A DNA stretch of 64,000 bases from Acinetobacter lwoffii. Its GTDB lineage: Bacteria; Pseudomonadota; Gammaproteobacteria; Pseudomonadales; Moraxellaceae. Location: contig NZ_JAMXXP010000010.1 of NCBI RefSeq assembly GCF_024129355.1, positions 24,930 through 88,929 of the forward strand, given 5' to 3'. This document shows, piece by piece, positions 40,336 through 50,518 of this stretch. The translations under genes were made by a program, and so were the position numbers. How positions within the stretch are numbered: the stretch's first letter is position 1; each line of letters begins with the position of its first letter. The notes below the pieces were generated by a model, which saw only the letters and a list, made by a program, of their open reading frames with translations, was not told the origin of the DNA and did no database searches.

Positions 40336-41808
40336 TTGCAAACTTTGCGCGCGTCAAAATGTGGTTTATCAACCGCTCAATTACCTTCTTATATTCTCGA
40401 TGTGATTGATGCCTTAAACAAGGCAGGCTATGAAGCTTATATCGTGGGTGGTGGTGTTCGAGATCTGATGTTAGGTTTGAATCCTAAAGATTTCGATGCA
40501 GTTACCAATGCAACCCCGGCTCAGGTCAAGGAAGTTTTCGGACGACGTTGTCGAATTATCGGACGACGTTTCGAACTGGCGCATGTCTATTCAGGGCGGG
40601 AATTGGTTGAAGTGGCAACCTTCCGTGCACCACCAAAAAAAGCAGTGACCTCGGCCGCGGGGATGATTCTGCGGGATAACAACTGGGGCAGCATCGAGCA
40701 GGATTTTGCCCGTCGTGATTTCTCCATCAATGCAATGTATTACCAGCCGCGTAAAGGCATTGTGCTGGATTTCTGCAATGCAGTGGATGATATTCACAGC
40801 AAAACCTTACGCTTGCTCGGTGATCCGACTCTAAGATTTGAAGAGGATCCGGTGCGGATGCTGCGAACCTTACGTTTTGCCGCCAAGCTGAACTTTAATA
40901 TTGATGAAGCGATTCTGGATGTCTTTACGCCGGAAATGACCCAGTTGCTGCGTGATGTTTCTCCACATCGACTTTATGATGAATCACAGAAACTGTTTAC
41001 CATGGGACACTTGAATCGTGTCTTGCCAATGCTGATCGATTTTGGGATCTGGCAGCAGTTATTTGCAGATATCAAGCCTGAAATTACAACATTTATGGAA
41101 CGCGCTGCGAAAAATACCGATCAGCGTATTTCTATCGGCAAGACCATCAACCCGGCCTTTTTCTATGCGGTATTGTTGTGGCAGCCATTCCTCGAACGTT
41201 GTGAATTCTATCTGAATAAAGGCGTGGTAGCCGCCGAAGCCCGCGCCCAAGCCGGTCTGGATGTGTTAAAACGTCAGGCAACCCGCACCATTATTCCACG
41301 CTTTGCGGAGACCTTTATTCGTGAAGTCTGGGAAATGCAGACCCGTTTGCTGAATCCAAAACCACAGCAAATCGAGGCTTTGTCCAGCCATGCACGTTTC
41401 CGTGCCGGCTTTGACTTTTTGCTGCTGCGTGAAAAATCAGGTGATGCGACTGCACAAGGTATGGGCAGCTGGTGGGATGCCTACCAGCAAATGAGCGGTG
41501 ACGAGAAAGAACGGGCCATTAGCCAGTATAACCGTCAGCGTGCCAAGAGCCGTCGCAAGGCGAGTCAAGAAGAGCATCTGGAACAGAAGCTGACCCAGCA
41601 GCAAGATCTTGCCGAGATTGAGCCGTTGGTGAATGAGCCTGAACCACGCAACCGTCGGGTGCGTAAAGCCAAGTTTGAAGACAAGGCGAAACCTCTATCG
41701 CATGTGGCAGCCAGTGCCAGCGGTGAAATTGGTGCAGATCATCCGATTATGAAACGCAAACGGGTGAAACGTGATCTGAGCCAAGTGGTGTTTGGGCCAA
41801 CACAATGA
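40336..41808 (+). CDS. pcnB: poly(A) polymerase I
   Basis: A 490-residue nucleotidyltransferase that adds A tails to RNA, promoting decay. The nucleotidyl-transfer motif GGGVRDLMLG is followed by the catalytic Asp pair in KDFDAVTNATP, and the PcnB-specific RRCRIIGRRFELAHV and VEVATFR distinguish it from CCA-adding enzyme. The C-terminal tail is strongly basic. It starts at TTG with AGGAG about ten bases upstream; no nearer ATG preserves the fold. folK overlaps by four bases, the usual pcnB-folK pair. Confidence 0.94.
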   Translation: MQTLRASKCGLSTAQLPSYILDVIDALNKAGYEAYIVGGGVRDLMLGLNPKDFDAVTNATPAQVKEVFGRRCRIIGRRFELAHVYSGRELVEVATFRAPPKKAVTSAAGMILRDNNWGSIEQDFARRDFSINAMYYQPRKGIVLDFCNAVDDIHSKTLRLLGDPTLRFEEDPVRMLRTLRFAAKLNFNIDEAILDVFTPEMTQLLRDVSPHRLYDESQKLFTMGHLNRVLPMLIDFGIWQQLFADIKPEITTFMERAAKNTDQRISIGKTINPAFFYAVLLWQPFLERCEFYLNKGVVAAEARAQAGLDVLKRQATRTIIPRFAETFIREVWEMQTRLLNPKPQQIEALSSHARFRAGFDFLLLREKSGDATAQGMGSWWDAYQQMSGDEKERAISQYNRQRAKSRRKASQEEHLEQKLTQQQDLAEIEPLVNEPEPRNRRVRKAKFEDKAKPLSHVAASASGEIGADHPIMKRKRVKRDLSQVVFGPTQ

Positions 41809-42290
41809 TCGTGACGTATATTGGTCTGGGCAGTAACCTGGGCGATTCACGCCAGATTCTGGCAGAAGCTGTACAGAAACTGGCGACATTGGGGCAGGTG
41901 AAAACTTCGCATCTGTATCAAAGTCCACCGATGGGGCCACAGGATCAGCCAAACTATCTGAATGCAGTGGTGCAGTTAAATACCGATCTGGCAGCTTTAG
42001 GCTTGCTGGATCGCCTGCAAGCTTTTGAGCAGGACGCTGGTCGGGTACGTTTACGTCATTGGGGCGAACGTACGCTGGATCTGGACTTGCTGCTCTACGG
42101 TAATGAGCACATTCAAAATGAACGCTTAACTGTGCCGCATGTTGGGGTATTAGAGCGTGATTTTGTCCTGATTCCACTTCTGGATATTGAGCCTGAATTA
42201 CAGGTTTATGGACACAGATTAAAAGACCTGGACATCGTTAAACAGTCGACCCTCGCGGTACTCGATGACAGCAACTGGGCAAATATTTAA
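41805..42290 (+). CDS. folK: 6-hydroxymethyl-7,8-dihydropterin pyrophosphokinase
   Basis: A 161-residue HPPK that transfers pyrophosphate from ATP to hydroxymethyldihydropterin in folate synthesis. The start GLGSNLGDSRQ, the substrate segment LYQSPPMGPQDQPNYLNAV and the Asp-rich RTLDLDLLLYG are all diagnostic. It overlaps the pcnB stop by four bases. panB and panC follow, so the group pcnB-folK-panB-panC is likely one operon. Confidence 0.96.
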   Translation: MIVTYIGLGSNLGDSRQILAEAVQKLATLGQVKTSHLYQSPPMGPQDQPNYLNAVVQLNTDLAALGLLDRLQAFEQDAGRVRLRHWGERTLDLDLLLYGNEHIQNERLTVPHVGVLERDFVLIPLLDIEPELQVYGHRLKDLDIVKQSTLAVLDDSNWANI

Positions 42291-42343
42291 TTTTTAAGTG
42301 ATGGTAGCTTTGTCAGAACTTTCAAGCATAGAGGAACATTTTC

Positions 42344-43153
42344 ATGGTCAGTCTGAGTGATTTAAGACGCTTTAAAGCAGAGGGACGCAAATTTTCATGT
42401 CTGACTTGCTATGATGCCAGTATGGCCAAAGCCATGGAAATTGCCGAAGTGGACAGCATTTTAATTGGCGATTCTTTGGGAATGTCAATTCAGGGCCGTG
42501 ATTCGACTTTGCCGGTCACGGTTGCAGATATGGCCTATCATACGGCTGCGGTACGCCGTGGTAACCAGCATGCCTTTATTATGACTGACTTGCCATTTAT
42601 GAGCTATGCTACCTTGAATGATGCCTTGCAAAGCTCGAAAACCGTGATGCAGGCCGGCGCGCAAATGGTGAAAATGGAAGGTGGTGCATGGCTGGCAGAA
42701 ACCGTGCAAGTGCTGACCCGTAACGGTATTCCTGTCTGTGTGCATTTGGGTCTTACTCCGCAGTCGGTACATGTGTTTGGCGGTTATAAGCTGCAAGCTC
42801 GTACCCGTGAAGCGGCCGATCAGCTCATTGCGGACTGTAAGGCAGTGGTCGAGGCGGGTGCTGCACTATTGCTACTTGAATGCGTACCGGCACAGCTTGG
42901 CCAGGAAATCACAGAACTGTTTCCGCAGATTCCGGTCATTGGCATTGGTGCAGGTGCAGCTACTGACGGACAGGTATTGGTGGTTCAGGACATGCTCGGT
43001 TTGACTTTTGGACATACTGCAAAATTTGTACGTAATTTTATGCAAGAACAATCGGGTGCGACAGCCATTCTGGATGCTTTTAAAGCATACCATGCTGCAG
43101 TTTTAGATGGATCTTTCCCGGCACCAGAACAAACTTTTCAGGTTGAATTGTAA
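42344..43153 (+). CDS. panB: 3-methyl-2-oxobutanoate hydroxymethyltransferase
   Basis: A 269-residue (beta/alpha)8 enzyme of pantothenate synthesis: it adds a hydroxymethyl group to 2-oxoisovalerate, an intermediate made by the ilv genes also in this window. Characteristic segments are [20 protein letters not shown], the metal-binding ILIGDSLGM, and [14 protein letters not shown]. One base separates the stop from panC. AGAGGAAC lies upstream. Confidence 0.96.
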   Translation: MVSLSDLRRFKAEGRKFSCLTCYDASMAKAMEIAEVDSILIGDSLGMSIQGRDSTLPVTVADMAYHTAAVRRGNQHAFIMTDLPFMSYATLNDALQSSKTVMQAGAQMVKMEGGAWLAETVQVLTRNGIPVCVHLGLTPQSVHVFGGYKLQARTREAADQLIADCKAVVEAGAALLLLECVPAQLGQEITELFPQIPVIGIGAGAATDGQVLVVQDMLGLTFGHTAKFVRNFMQEQSGATAILDAFKAYHAAVLDGSFPAPEQTFQVEL

Positions 43154-43154
43154 G

Positions 43155-44003
43155 ATGAAAACAGAAACCACCATTCAGGGCTTAGCGGCATCATTAAATC
43201 CGGCGCGTACCAGTCGCAAGATTATCGGTTTTGTACCGACCATGGGCAATTTGCATGAGGGGCATTTAAATCTGGTGCGTGAAGCGCGTAAGTTGTGTGA
43301 TGTCGTGGTGGTCAGTATCTTTGTCAATCCAATCCAGTTTGGGCCAAATGAAGATTTTGACAGCTATCCGCGCACGCTTGAAAAGGATCAGCAGCTTTTG
43401 GCAGAAGTTGGTTGTGACATCGTGTTTGCGCCGACGGTTGAGCAAATGTATGGTAAAAAACCGCGTCTGACCAATATCAGTGTTTCTGACATTACCAATG
43501 ATTTATGTGGTTTGCAGCGTCCCGGCCATTTTGATGGTGTGGTGGTGGTGGTCACTAAATTGTTTAACATCGTACAGCCGAATTACGCCTTCTTTGGCCA
43601 GAAAGATTATCAGCAATTGGCAGTGATTCGTCAGTTTGTACAAGACCTGAATATTCCACTGGAAGTGATTGGTGTACCGATTGCCCGTGCAGAAGACGGC
43701 CTGGCTTTAAGTTCGCGCAATGGTTATTTAAGCCCCGAGCATCGTGCAATCGCACCGGTAATTTATCAAAGCTTGCAAAAGGCTGAACAGCAATTACATG
43801 CAGGTGTGGAACTGGATACGGTATTGGCGGAGATTCGCCAGACTTTAACCGATGCTGGATTTGTAGTGGATTATATTGAAGCCCGCACTCCAGAATTACA
43901 AAAAATTCATACGTTTAATCAAGATCTTGTGTTATTTATAGCTGCAAAGCTGGGGAATACACGTCTGATCGATAACCTGCAGGTTAAATACACTGCTGGC
44001 TAA
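43155..44003 (+). CDS. panC: pantoate-beta-alanine ligase
   Basis: A 282-residue adenylate-forming ligase that joins pantoate and beta-alanine. The ATP-binding motifs are [14 protein letters not shown] (HXGH) and [10 protein letters not shown] (KMSKS-like). The start at 43155 follows the panB stop by one base and gives the normal length; a TTG-led longer frame inside panB is not needed. The C-terminal domain ends in [12 protein letters not shown]. Confidence 0.96.
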   Translation: MKTETTIQGLAASLNPARTSRKIIGFVPTMGNLHEGHLNLVREARKLCDVVVVSIFVNPIQFGPNEDFDSYPRTLEKDQQLLAEVGCDIVFAPTVEQMYGKKPRLTNISVSDITNDLCGLQRPGHFDGVVVVVTKLFNIVQPNYAFFGQKDYQQLAVIRQFVQDLNIPLEVIGVPIARAEDGLALSSRNGYLSPEHRAIAPVIYQSLQKAEQQLHAGVELDTVLAEIRQTLTDAGFVVDYIEARTPELQKIHTFNQDLVLFIAAKLGNTRLIDNLQVKYTAG

Positions 44004-44021
44004 GATGAAAGGGTAGCATGC

Positions 44022-44873
44022 ATGAAGCGCATTTTAATTGTCACAGGACAATCTGGTTCGGGTAAATCATCTGCATTACAGGTGCTTGAAGATCTGGGTT
44101 ATTACTGTATTGATAATCTGCCTTTGGCATTGCTTCCTGAAATCGTGGCAAAACTGGACAGTGAAAATAATCTGGAACAGTTGGCGCTGGGCGTCGATGT
44201 GCGCAGTACCCGGGCAGATTTACAAGAATTTGATCATGTATTTGAGCAACTGCAACAGCATGGTTCGGTCGATATTATCTATCTGACCACGCAGGATCAG
44301 GAGCTGATCGCACGGTTTAGTGCTTCGCGTCGGCCGCATCCTTTAGCGTCACGCTTTAAAAGTCTGAATCAGTGTATACAGGAAGAAAAAATTCTGTTGA
44401 TGCCGATCCAGTTGCGTTCTACGGTGCATATCGATACCACCGATAAAAGTGTGCATGACCTGAAACATACCTTATTGTCCAAGCTGGGACAGGCCGATAA
44501 CCTGATCCTGATTCTACAATCCTTTGGCTATAAGCATGGCATTCCACTGGATGCCGATTATGTCTTTGATGTCCGGCATTTGCCTAATCCGCATTGGGAA
44601 CTGGAACTGCGCAAATTTTCAGGGCTAGATCAGCCGGTGCAGACATTTTTACAAAAGAGCGATCAGGTCGAGGACATGTTCAATGATCTGTATCATTTTC
44701 TGGACAAATGGTTGCCGACCTTTGCCGAAGGACATCGTCATTACATGACCGTGTCAATTGGTTGTACCGGTGGTCAGCATCGTTCTGTTTATATTGTGGA
44801 TAGACTAAAAAAAGCCCTTGAGGCAAAATGGTCTATTCAAGTCCTCCATCGAGAAATGAAGCACTGGTCATGA
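44022..44873 (+). CDS. rapZ: RNase adaptor protein RapZ
   Basis: A 283-residue P-loop protein of the YvcJ/RapZ family. In E. coli it binds the small RNA GlmZ and guides RNase E, linking amino-sugar demand to glmS expression. Walker A is [11 protein letters not shown] near residue 8; the C-terminal RNA-binding half ends with [14 protein letters not shown], the conserved GCTGG(Q/K)HRS block. The npr start overlaps its stop by four bases, a linkage known from the rpoN region, though rpoN, hpf and ptsN are not adjacent here. Confidence 0.94.
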   Translation: MKRILIVTGQSGSGKSSALQVLEDLGYYCIDNLPLALLPEIVAKLDSENNLEQLALGVDVRSTRADLQEFDHVFEQLQQHGSVDIIYLTTQDQELIARFSASRRPHPLASRFKSLNQCIQEEKILLMPIQLRSTVHIDTTDKSVHDLKHTLLSKLGQADNLILILQSFGYKHGIPLDADYVFDVRHLPNPHWELELRKFSGLDQPVQTFLQKSDQVEDMFNDLYHFLDKWLPTFAEGHRHYMTVSIGCTGGQHRSVYIVDRLKKALEAKWSIQVLHREMKHWS

Positions 44874-45139
44874 TTGATACGACAGTTGACGTAATTAATA
44901 AACTGGGTTTACATGCACGCGCATCTGGTAAACTGATAGAAGTTACCACCAAATTTCGTTCCAGTATCCAGATTGGCAAGGCTGACAAATTGGTAGATGC
45001 CAAAAATATCATGTCATTGCTCATGCTTGGTGCAGGCAAAGGAACAACTTTACGCTTAGTGATTGAAGGAGCAGATGAGGAAAAAGCCTTATCTGAAATT
45101 CAGGCACTATTTGCAGCAAAATTTTATGAGGCAGATTAA
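44870..45139 (+). CDS. npr: phosphocarrier protein NPr (HPr family)
   Basis: An 89-residue HPr-like phosphocarrier of the nitrogen phosphotransferase system (PTS-Ntr). The phosphorylated His is residue 15 in [10 protein letters not shown] and the second conserved block is [14 protein letters not shown]. Start chosen at 44870 with ATGA overlap; a longer frame back to 44828 would add 14 residues inside rapZ. Together with enzyme I-Ntr and IIA-Ntr (not in the window) it senses nitrogen status. Confidence 0.93.
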   Translation: MIDTTVDVINKLGLHARASGKLIEVTTKFRSSIQIGKADKLVDAKNIMSLLMLGAGKGTTLRLVIEGADEEKALSEIQALFAAKFYEAD

Positions 45140-45141
45140 TC

Positions 45142-45675
45142 GTGGCACGTCGACCGAACAGTTTAACTGAAGAAGATTTTGATTCTTTAGAGGGACGCGC
45201 AAGTAAGACCGAACAGAAAAAAGCAGTCCAGCGTATGGCTGCTTTAGGTGCGCAGCTTGCAGAGCTGAGCGCTAAACAAATTAAAAACCTACCCGTAGAT
45301 GAGCGTTTGATTGACGCCTTGCTTGATGTGCAGGCAATTAGTTCACATGAAGCACGTCGTCGTCAATTTTCACGGATTGGTAAATTATTACGTAATGAAA
45401 ATGAAACGGTGATTTTGTCTTATTTAACACCCAAACAAGGTCTTAAAAAGACAGCTCAATTACAGCGTTGGGTGGATCGAATTGTTAAAGATGGTGATCC
45501 AGCCATCAATGAATTTACCAAAAACTATAATGCGACAGAGCGTCATACCTTACGTCAACATTATCTTCGGGTACACCGTGATTTAAAGAATCAAGCACCT
45601 GAAGAAGAAGTGAATGCTTCTAAATTAAAGCTGTTTAACTATGTACAGCAAGTGGCATTGATTTCTGACAATTAA
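45142..45675 (+). CDS. darP: ribosome biogenesis factor DarP (YjgA, DUF615)
   Basis: A 177-residue basic helical protein that assists late 50S subunit assembly in E. coli. It starts at GTG two bases after npr, with GAGG 10 bases upstream. The helix-rich KTEQKKAVQRMAALGAQLAE and LRQHYLRVHRDLKNQ segments match the DUF615 family. The terminator at 45686 closes the rapZ-npr-darP unit. Confidence 0.9.
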   Translation: MARRPNSLTEEDFDSLEGRASKTEQKKAVQRMAALGAQLAELSAKQIKNLPVDERLIDALLDVQAISSHEARRRQFSRIGKLLRNENETVILSYLTPKQGLKKTAQLQRWVDRIVKDGDPAINEFTKNYNATERHTLRQHYLRVHRDLKNQAPEEEVNASKLKLFNYVQQVALISDN

Positions 45676-45685
45676 GCAGCCATAT

Positions 45686-45718
45686 AAAAAGGCGGTCTTT
45701 TTAGGCCGCTTTTTTTAT
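45686..45718 (+). terminator. darP terminator
   Basis: An A-run, GCGG/CCGC pairing and a T-run lie just after the darP stop. Confidence 0.8.
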
Positions 45719-45805
45719 AGCTATTCTGAGCCGATTGGTTTGACGTAGACATGCATAGCCTATAAGTGATCTATTTTAATATTTCTATTCCAGCTTCTAA
45801 AACTG

Positions 45806-45878
45806 CACTGAGGATAAAAAACACAAAATTTTCACAATTAATTTGTTAATAAATGTAAGTTATTTACAATCCTCAGTG
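45806..45878 (+). ncRNA. candidate small structured RNA
   Basis: CACTGAGGAT and ATCCTCAGTG are perfect 10-base arms separated by 53 bases, with an inner TGTAA/TTACA stem, and a G then six T residues follow the outer stem. This could be a small RNA ending in its own terminator, or an ancient mobile-element remnant with inverted ends. Evidence is structural only. Confidence 0.3.
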
Positions 45879-46052
45879 GTTTTTTGGGTCTGTTTTTAGT
45901 TGAAATGCTGATATTTAAATATTTCTTACATTGGAATTGTTAAGATATTTTAAAAAATTAAAAATTAATTCTGAGCATTATTAGGTAGATGAAACCTGAT
46001 ATAAAATCTATTTTTAATCATAAGGTCAAACTATATAGTTGAAAAATCATTA

Positions 46053-46079
46053 GCTTTTACTCTAAATAGAGTAAAAAGC
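46053..46079. promoter_or_regulatory. near-palindrome upstream of the histidine kinase
   Basis: GCTTTTACTCTA and TAGAGTAAAAAGC are complementary except for one extra base, around two A residues. There is no T-run, so an operator is more likely than a terminator. Confidence 0.3.
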
Positions 46080-46388
46080 GATGGTGGGTATTTTTTATTC
46101 AGTACTGTGTTACAGTAAATACAAATAAAGATACTTATTTTAGGTGAGATATATTAACTTCAAATACTTATGTAGATTTTTTTCGAATAGTAAATTTTCA
46201 AGTTATTCTTAATCAATTAAATATCAGTATCTTGCAGTTAAGAATGTATCTGGATAGAAACAGGTTAACAAATCCTTTAACCTAGAGGTGGGTTTTCATC
46301 GTTGAGTAAATATAGAATCTTTGTTATTGATTGTATGAATTTGGTCGGCTGTGTTTTCTTTATTCCATAAACATTCAGAGAGACAGAC

Positions 46389-47657
46389 ATGGAACTAAAA
46401 CTGCTAGAGGTCGGTCAGAATACGGAGCAATTAAGCTCGTGCCGTATATCTCTCATTTTAGGTGTCTATACCTCCAATAACCTATTAGACACCTTTTGTA
46501 AGATCGCCCGTAAAATTTTAAACGTTAAAACCAGTATTATCAGTTTCCACATGGAACCCTATATCTGGTACAGCTGTCCGCGCGGTTTCCGGGCCTTGCA
46601 CGCCCCGCAGAACGTGAATCTGCCTGCGTATCTGCAACAGTCAGATGTCATTGACCAGATGCATCCTGCTTATACAGAACTGTCAAATTATGTGAAAAAT
46701 CTCGGTGTAGCGCATCAGAGATTAGTCGCCTTTAATTTAAAATCAAGTAGCAGTGTGTCTTTTGGACAGGTCATTTTCTTTGATGATCAGACTGAAGGGT
46801 TTGATCAGGATGATATTGCCACTATTAAACAATTTGCTGAAAGTTTAGTGATTCGAATTCAGCTCAATCAAGAACATACTGAACTGAAAGAATTATATGA
46901 ACAGCAATGCGCACTCAACTTCAGTAAAACCAAATTTTTCCAGATTATTGCGCATGACTTGCGTGCACCATTTCATGGTTTACTGGGCTTTTCCGAAGTG
47001 CTAGCGCAGGAGCGTGACACTCTGGACGAATCCAGTATCCAGAGCATCGCGGATTATTTATATGATAATGCACAATCGACCTATAACCTGCTGGAAAGCC
47101 TGCTGACTTGGGCGATGGCAGAGGGTGGACGCTTTATTTATCATCCGATTAATTATGAATTGAAACAATCCAGTAATATTGTGTGCAGTGTGCTGAAAAG
47201 TCTGGCCTTAAATAAAAAAATTGAACTGGTTGATAATATTCCTGAAGACATCAAGGTACATGCGGATATCAACATGATTACCTCTGTCTTGCAGAACCTG
47301 GTGTCGAATGCGCTTAAATTCACCCCGGTGAATCAAGGCGGTAAAGTGATTTTAGCTGCAGAAATGGAAGGCGAGCAGGTCAAGATTACGATTCAGGATA
47401 CTGGCTTGGGCATGACTGAAGAGCAGATGCAGAATCTGTTTAAACCGACTTTGGGTGTGAGTGTCAGAGGCACAGCTGAAGAGAAAGGGGCAGGTTTGGG
47501 TCTGGTGCTCTGCAAGCGCTTTATTGACCTGAACCATGGTCAAATTGCTGTAGATTCCAAAGAGGGTCGGGGTACGACCTTTACGGTACATTTACCGATG
47601 GTCACCAATGATCATCAGGCACTGGTGCTTGAAGATGTACATATCGAGCAATCTTAA
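46389..47657 (+). CDS. cytoplasmic sensor histidine kinase, orphan
   Basis: A 422-residue kinase with no membrane segment. Residues 1-170 look like a GAF-type sensory domain (FCKIARKILNVKTSIISFHM), a coiled segment follows, and the HisKA box is FFQIIAHDLRAPFHG with the phosphorylated His at residue 189. The ATPase domain shows the N box LQNLVSNALKFTP, G1 IQDTGLGM and G2 GAGLGLVLCKRF, all intact. No response regulator is adjacent, so the partner is unknown. It might sense a soluble ligand or redox state through GAF; that is inference. Confidence 0.87.
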   Translation: MELKLLEVGQNTEQLSSCRISLILGVYTSNNLLDTFCKIARKILNVKTSIISFHMEPYIWYSCPRGFRALHAPQNVNLPAYLQQSDVIDQMHPAYTELSNYVKNLGVAHQRLVAFNLKSSSSVSFGQVIFFDDQTEGFDQDDIATIKQFAESLVIRIQLNQEHTELKELYEQQCALNFSKTKFFQIIAHDLRAPFHGLLGFSEVLAQERDTLDESSIQSIADYLYDNAQSTYNLLESLLTWAMAEGGRFIYHPINYELKQSSNIVCSVLKSLALNKKIELVDNIPEDIKVHADINMITSVLQNLVSNALKFTPVNQGGKVILAAEMEGEQVKITIQDTGLGMTEEQMQNLFKPTLGVSVRGTAEEKGAGLGLVLCKRFIDLNHGQIAVDSKEGRGTTFTVHLPMVTNDHQALVLEDVHIEQS

Positions 47658-47743
47658 AGAAGTAAATTTCAAGCTAAAACATTCCCACTGAGACAAAACT
47701 CCTGCTATAACTAAGCAGAATGTTTCAGGGGAAGAGTTGAGTG

Positions 47744-50494
47744 ATGAATGCGGCACAATTGCAGAAAACCTTAAGAGCCAGCCAATATGCCGAACAGGTA
47801 TTGGCCAATCAACAGAGTTTACTGGAACAGGATTATGCAATTGACCAGTTTCAAGGCTCACTCAGTCGGGAATATATCGATCAGCTGGTGCAGCACTGCA
47901 TCCTGAATATAAGCGATGAAGCAACGTGGATGCGCGCAATGCGTATTTTGCGGGCTCGATTGATGTTTCGCTGGATCTGGCAGGATGCCAATCAACTCAC
48001 CGATGTCATTACCCTCACCCAAGAACTCTCCGATTTTGCCGATGCCTGTATCTGTGCGGCAAAAGATTTTGCCCGTATTCCTGTCGCTGCCAAGTATGGC
48101 CAGCCGATTGGCTATAACGGAAAAGTCCAGGATCTGATAGTCATTGCCATGGGGAAACTCGGCGCCCAAGAACTCAATCTTTCCAGTGATATCGACCTGA
48201 TTTTTGCCTTCGATGAGCAGGGTGAAACCGATGGGCGCAAATGTATTGATGTACAGCAGTTTTGCATCCTGTGGGGACAAAAACTAATTCATTTGCTGGA
48301 TCAGATCACGGCAGATGGTTTTGTATTCCGGGTGGATATGCGCCTGCGTCCCTGGGGCGATGGTTCGGCGCTGGCCATTAGCCACGCGGCCTTGGAAAAA
48401 TATCTGAGCCAGCATGGACGTGAATGGGAGCGTTATGCCTGGATTAAAGCACGTATTGTTAATCCAAGTCCGGAAGGTGACGAGCTGCTGGAGATGACTC
48501 GTCCATTTGTATTCCGCAAGTACGTCGATTACAGCGCTTTTGAAGCCATGCGCGAAATGAAAGCCATGATCGAGCGTGAAGTACAACGCCGGAATATAGA
48601 AGATGATATCAAGCTCGGAGCTGGCGGCATTCGCGAGGTTGAATTTATCGTGCAGGTGTTTCAGCTGATTTATGGTGGAGCCAAGCTTGAATTGCAGGAT
48701 CGCCAGTGTCTGGTGAATCTGAATCATCTGGATGATGCCGAGTTACTGGATGAACAGGCGGTGCAGGATCTGGAAGATGCCTATTTATTCCTGCGCCGGG
48801 TTGAGCACGCGATTCAGGCCCTAAATGACCAGCAAACGCAATCATTACCGACAGAGCCAGAGTTAAGGGCGCGTATAACGGACACACTTGGTTTTGCGGA
48901 TTGGGACAGCTTTATGGCATATCTCAATGAGAAACGTGACAAAGTGATGTATCAGTTTGATCATTTAATCAAGGAAAATGGCCCAGATACCCTGGTTGAA
49001 AGTTTTTCCCAGCTGGAAAAAAAACTCAAAGAAGTATTGGATGAGAATGCGAAGAATCTCGTTCATGAGTTTTGGAATGGGCATGCCTTAAAAAAATTAC
49101 CGGCAAAGGCGGTACAACGTTTAAAAACCTTCTGGCCACATTTAATTGAAGCCATTTTACAGTCAGATGATCCGCAGACAGCACTGGTACGACTGATGCC
49201 CTTGGTGGAATCGGTAATGCGCCGTACGGTATATCTGGTGATGTTAATCGAGAGTAAAGGGGCGTTACAGCGACTGGTGAAGATGGCCACGGTCAGCCCA
49301 TGGATTTGTGAAGAACTGACCCATTATCCGGTGCTACTGGACGAATTCCTGTCGATGGATTTTGAATTGCCAAAACGTAAGGATCTGGAAGATTCCTTGC
49401 GCCAGCAACTTTTACGGATTGAAATTGATCAGGTTGAAGACCAGATGCGGGTTTTGCGCCTGTTTAAAAAATCCAATGTACTTGCTGTAGCCGCCAGTGA
49501 TGTGCTGGCTGAAAGTCCTTTAATGAAAGTTTCCGATGCCTTGACCGATATTGCTGAAGTATCGGTGAATGCAGCGCTGCATCTGGCCTATCAGATTGTG
49601 GCAAAAAAGCATGGTTTTCCACTGGATGCAGAAGGGCAGCGCTGTTCAGTCGAGCATACGGCTTTTGCAGTCATTGGTTATGGTAAAGTCGGTGGAATTG
49701 AATTGGGTTATGGCTCGGATCTGGATCTGGTGTTTATTCACTATATGGGTGAACAGGCCGATACCGATGGACTTAAGCCGATCAGTGGCTTTGAATTTGC
49801 CATGCGGGTTGCACAAAAGTTTATGTCACTGATGACCACGCAAACCTTGGATGGACGTGTATATGAAGTCGATACCCGATTGCGTCCATCGGGCGAAGCT
49901 GGGCTTTTGGTGACCAGTTTAAAAGCCTTTGAACAATACCAGTTCAAAAGTGCCTGGCTATGGGAGCATCAGGCACTGGTGCGAGCCCGTCCGATTGCGG
50001 GTGAAATGAGCTTGCGAAAAAAGTTCGAAGTCTTACGCCGGGATATTTTGATTCAGCCTCGCGATGAAAATTATGTACGGGCAGAAGTACTGAAAATGCG
50101 TCAGAAAATGAAGGAGCATCTCGGTTCTTCTAAAGAGCAAAAAAAAGATGGTATTTTTCATTTAAAACAAGATGCAGGTGGTATCGTAGACATCGAATTT
50201 ATGGCACAGTATGCTGTGTTGGCTTGGAGTGGGACGAATAAAGATCTCGCCCATTTCTCCGACAATGTACGAATTCTTGAGGATGCCGCAAAATCAGGTT
50301 GCTTATCCAGCGACGATGCGACTGCTCTGATTCAAGCTTATCTCCGTGAACGCGCCGAGAGCCATCGCTTAGCCCTTGCAAATCAATCCATGCAAGTGTC
50401 TGCAAGCGACTGGCACGATACCCGAATGACCGTTTGCAAGTTATGGCAAAGACTGATTGATCCAAGTGCAGACTTTGCACTGGATAGTGAATAA
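47744..50494 (+). CDS. glnE: glutamine synthetase adenylyltransferase/deadenylase
   Basis: A 916-residue bifunctional enzyme that adds or removes AMP on glutamine synthetase according to nitrogen status. Two nucleotidyltransferase domains are present: GKLGAQELNLSSDIDLIFAF near residue 139 and GYGKVGGIELGYGSDLDLVF near residue 644, each with the catalytic DXD, plus their helical regulatory domains. The ATG at 47744 is chosen; a GTG directly before it has an equally usable AGGGGA site. ilvE follows 24 bases downstream, so the two may be co-transcribed. Confidence 0.96.
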   Translation: MNAAQLQKTLRASQYAEQVLANQQSLLEQDYAIDQFQGSLSREYIDQLVQHCILNISDEATWMRAMRILRARLMFRWIWQDANQLTDVITLTQELSDFADACICAAKDFARIPVAAKYGQPIGYNGKVQDLIVIAMGKLGAQELNLSSDIDLIFAFDEQGETDGRKCIDVQQFCILWGQKLIHLLDQITADGFVFRVDMRLRPWGDGSALAISHAALEKYLSQHGREWERYAWIKARIVNPSPEGDELLEMTRPFVFRKYVDYSAFEAMREMKAMIEREVQRRNIEDDIKLGAGGIREVEFIVQVFQLIYGGAKLELQDRQCLVNLNHLDDAELLDEQAVQDLEDAYLFLRRVEHAIQALNDQQTQSLPTEPELRARITDTLGFADWDSFMAYLNEKRDKVMYQFDHLIKENGPDTLVESFSQLEKKLKEVLDENAKNLVHEFWNGHALKKLPAKAVQRLKTFWPHLIEAILQSDDPQTALVRLMPLVESVMRRTVYLVMLIESKGALQRLVKMATVSPWICEELTHYPVLLDEFLSMDFELPKRKDLEDSLRQQLLRIEIDQVEDQMRVLRLFKKSNVLAVAASDVLAESPLMKVSDALTDIAEVSVNAALHLAYQIVAKKHGFPLDAEGQRCSVEHTAFAVIGYGKVGGIELGYGSDLDLVFIHYMGEQADTDGLKPISGFEFAMRVAQKFMSLMTTQTLDGRVYEVDTRLRPSGEAGLLVTSLKAFEQYQFKSAWLWEHQALVRARPIAGEMSLRKKFEVLRRDILIQPRDENYVRAEVLKMRQKMKEHLGSSKEQKKDGIFHLKQDAGGIVDIEFMAQYAVLAWSGTNKDLAHFSDNVRILEDAAKSGCLSSDDATALIQAYLRERAESHRLALANQSMQVSASDWHDTRMTVCKLWQRLIDPSADFALDSE

Positions 50495-50518
50495 TTGTGA
50501 GAAATTGGAGTTTGTGGC

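Larger units (their letters stand above)
45719..46388. other. A+T-rich intergenic region before the histidine kinase
   Basis: About 0.67 kb with no convincing gene. It contains a long-range stem at 45806-45878 and a near-palindrome at 46053-46079, each listed separately. The kinase promoter probably lies in the last 300 bases; I see no strong consensus match. Confidence 0.5.
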
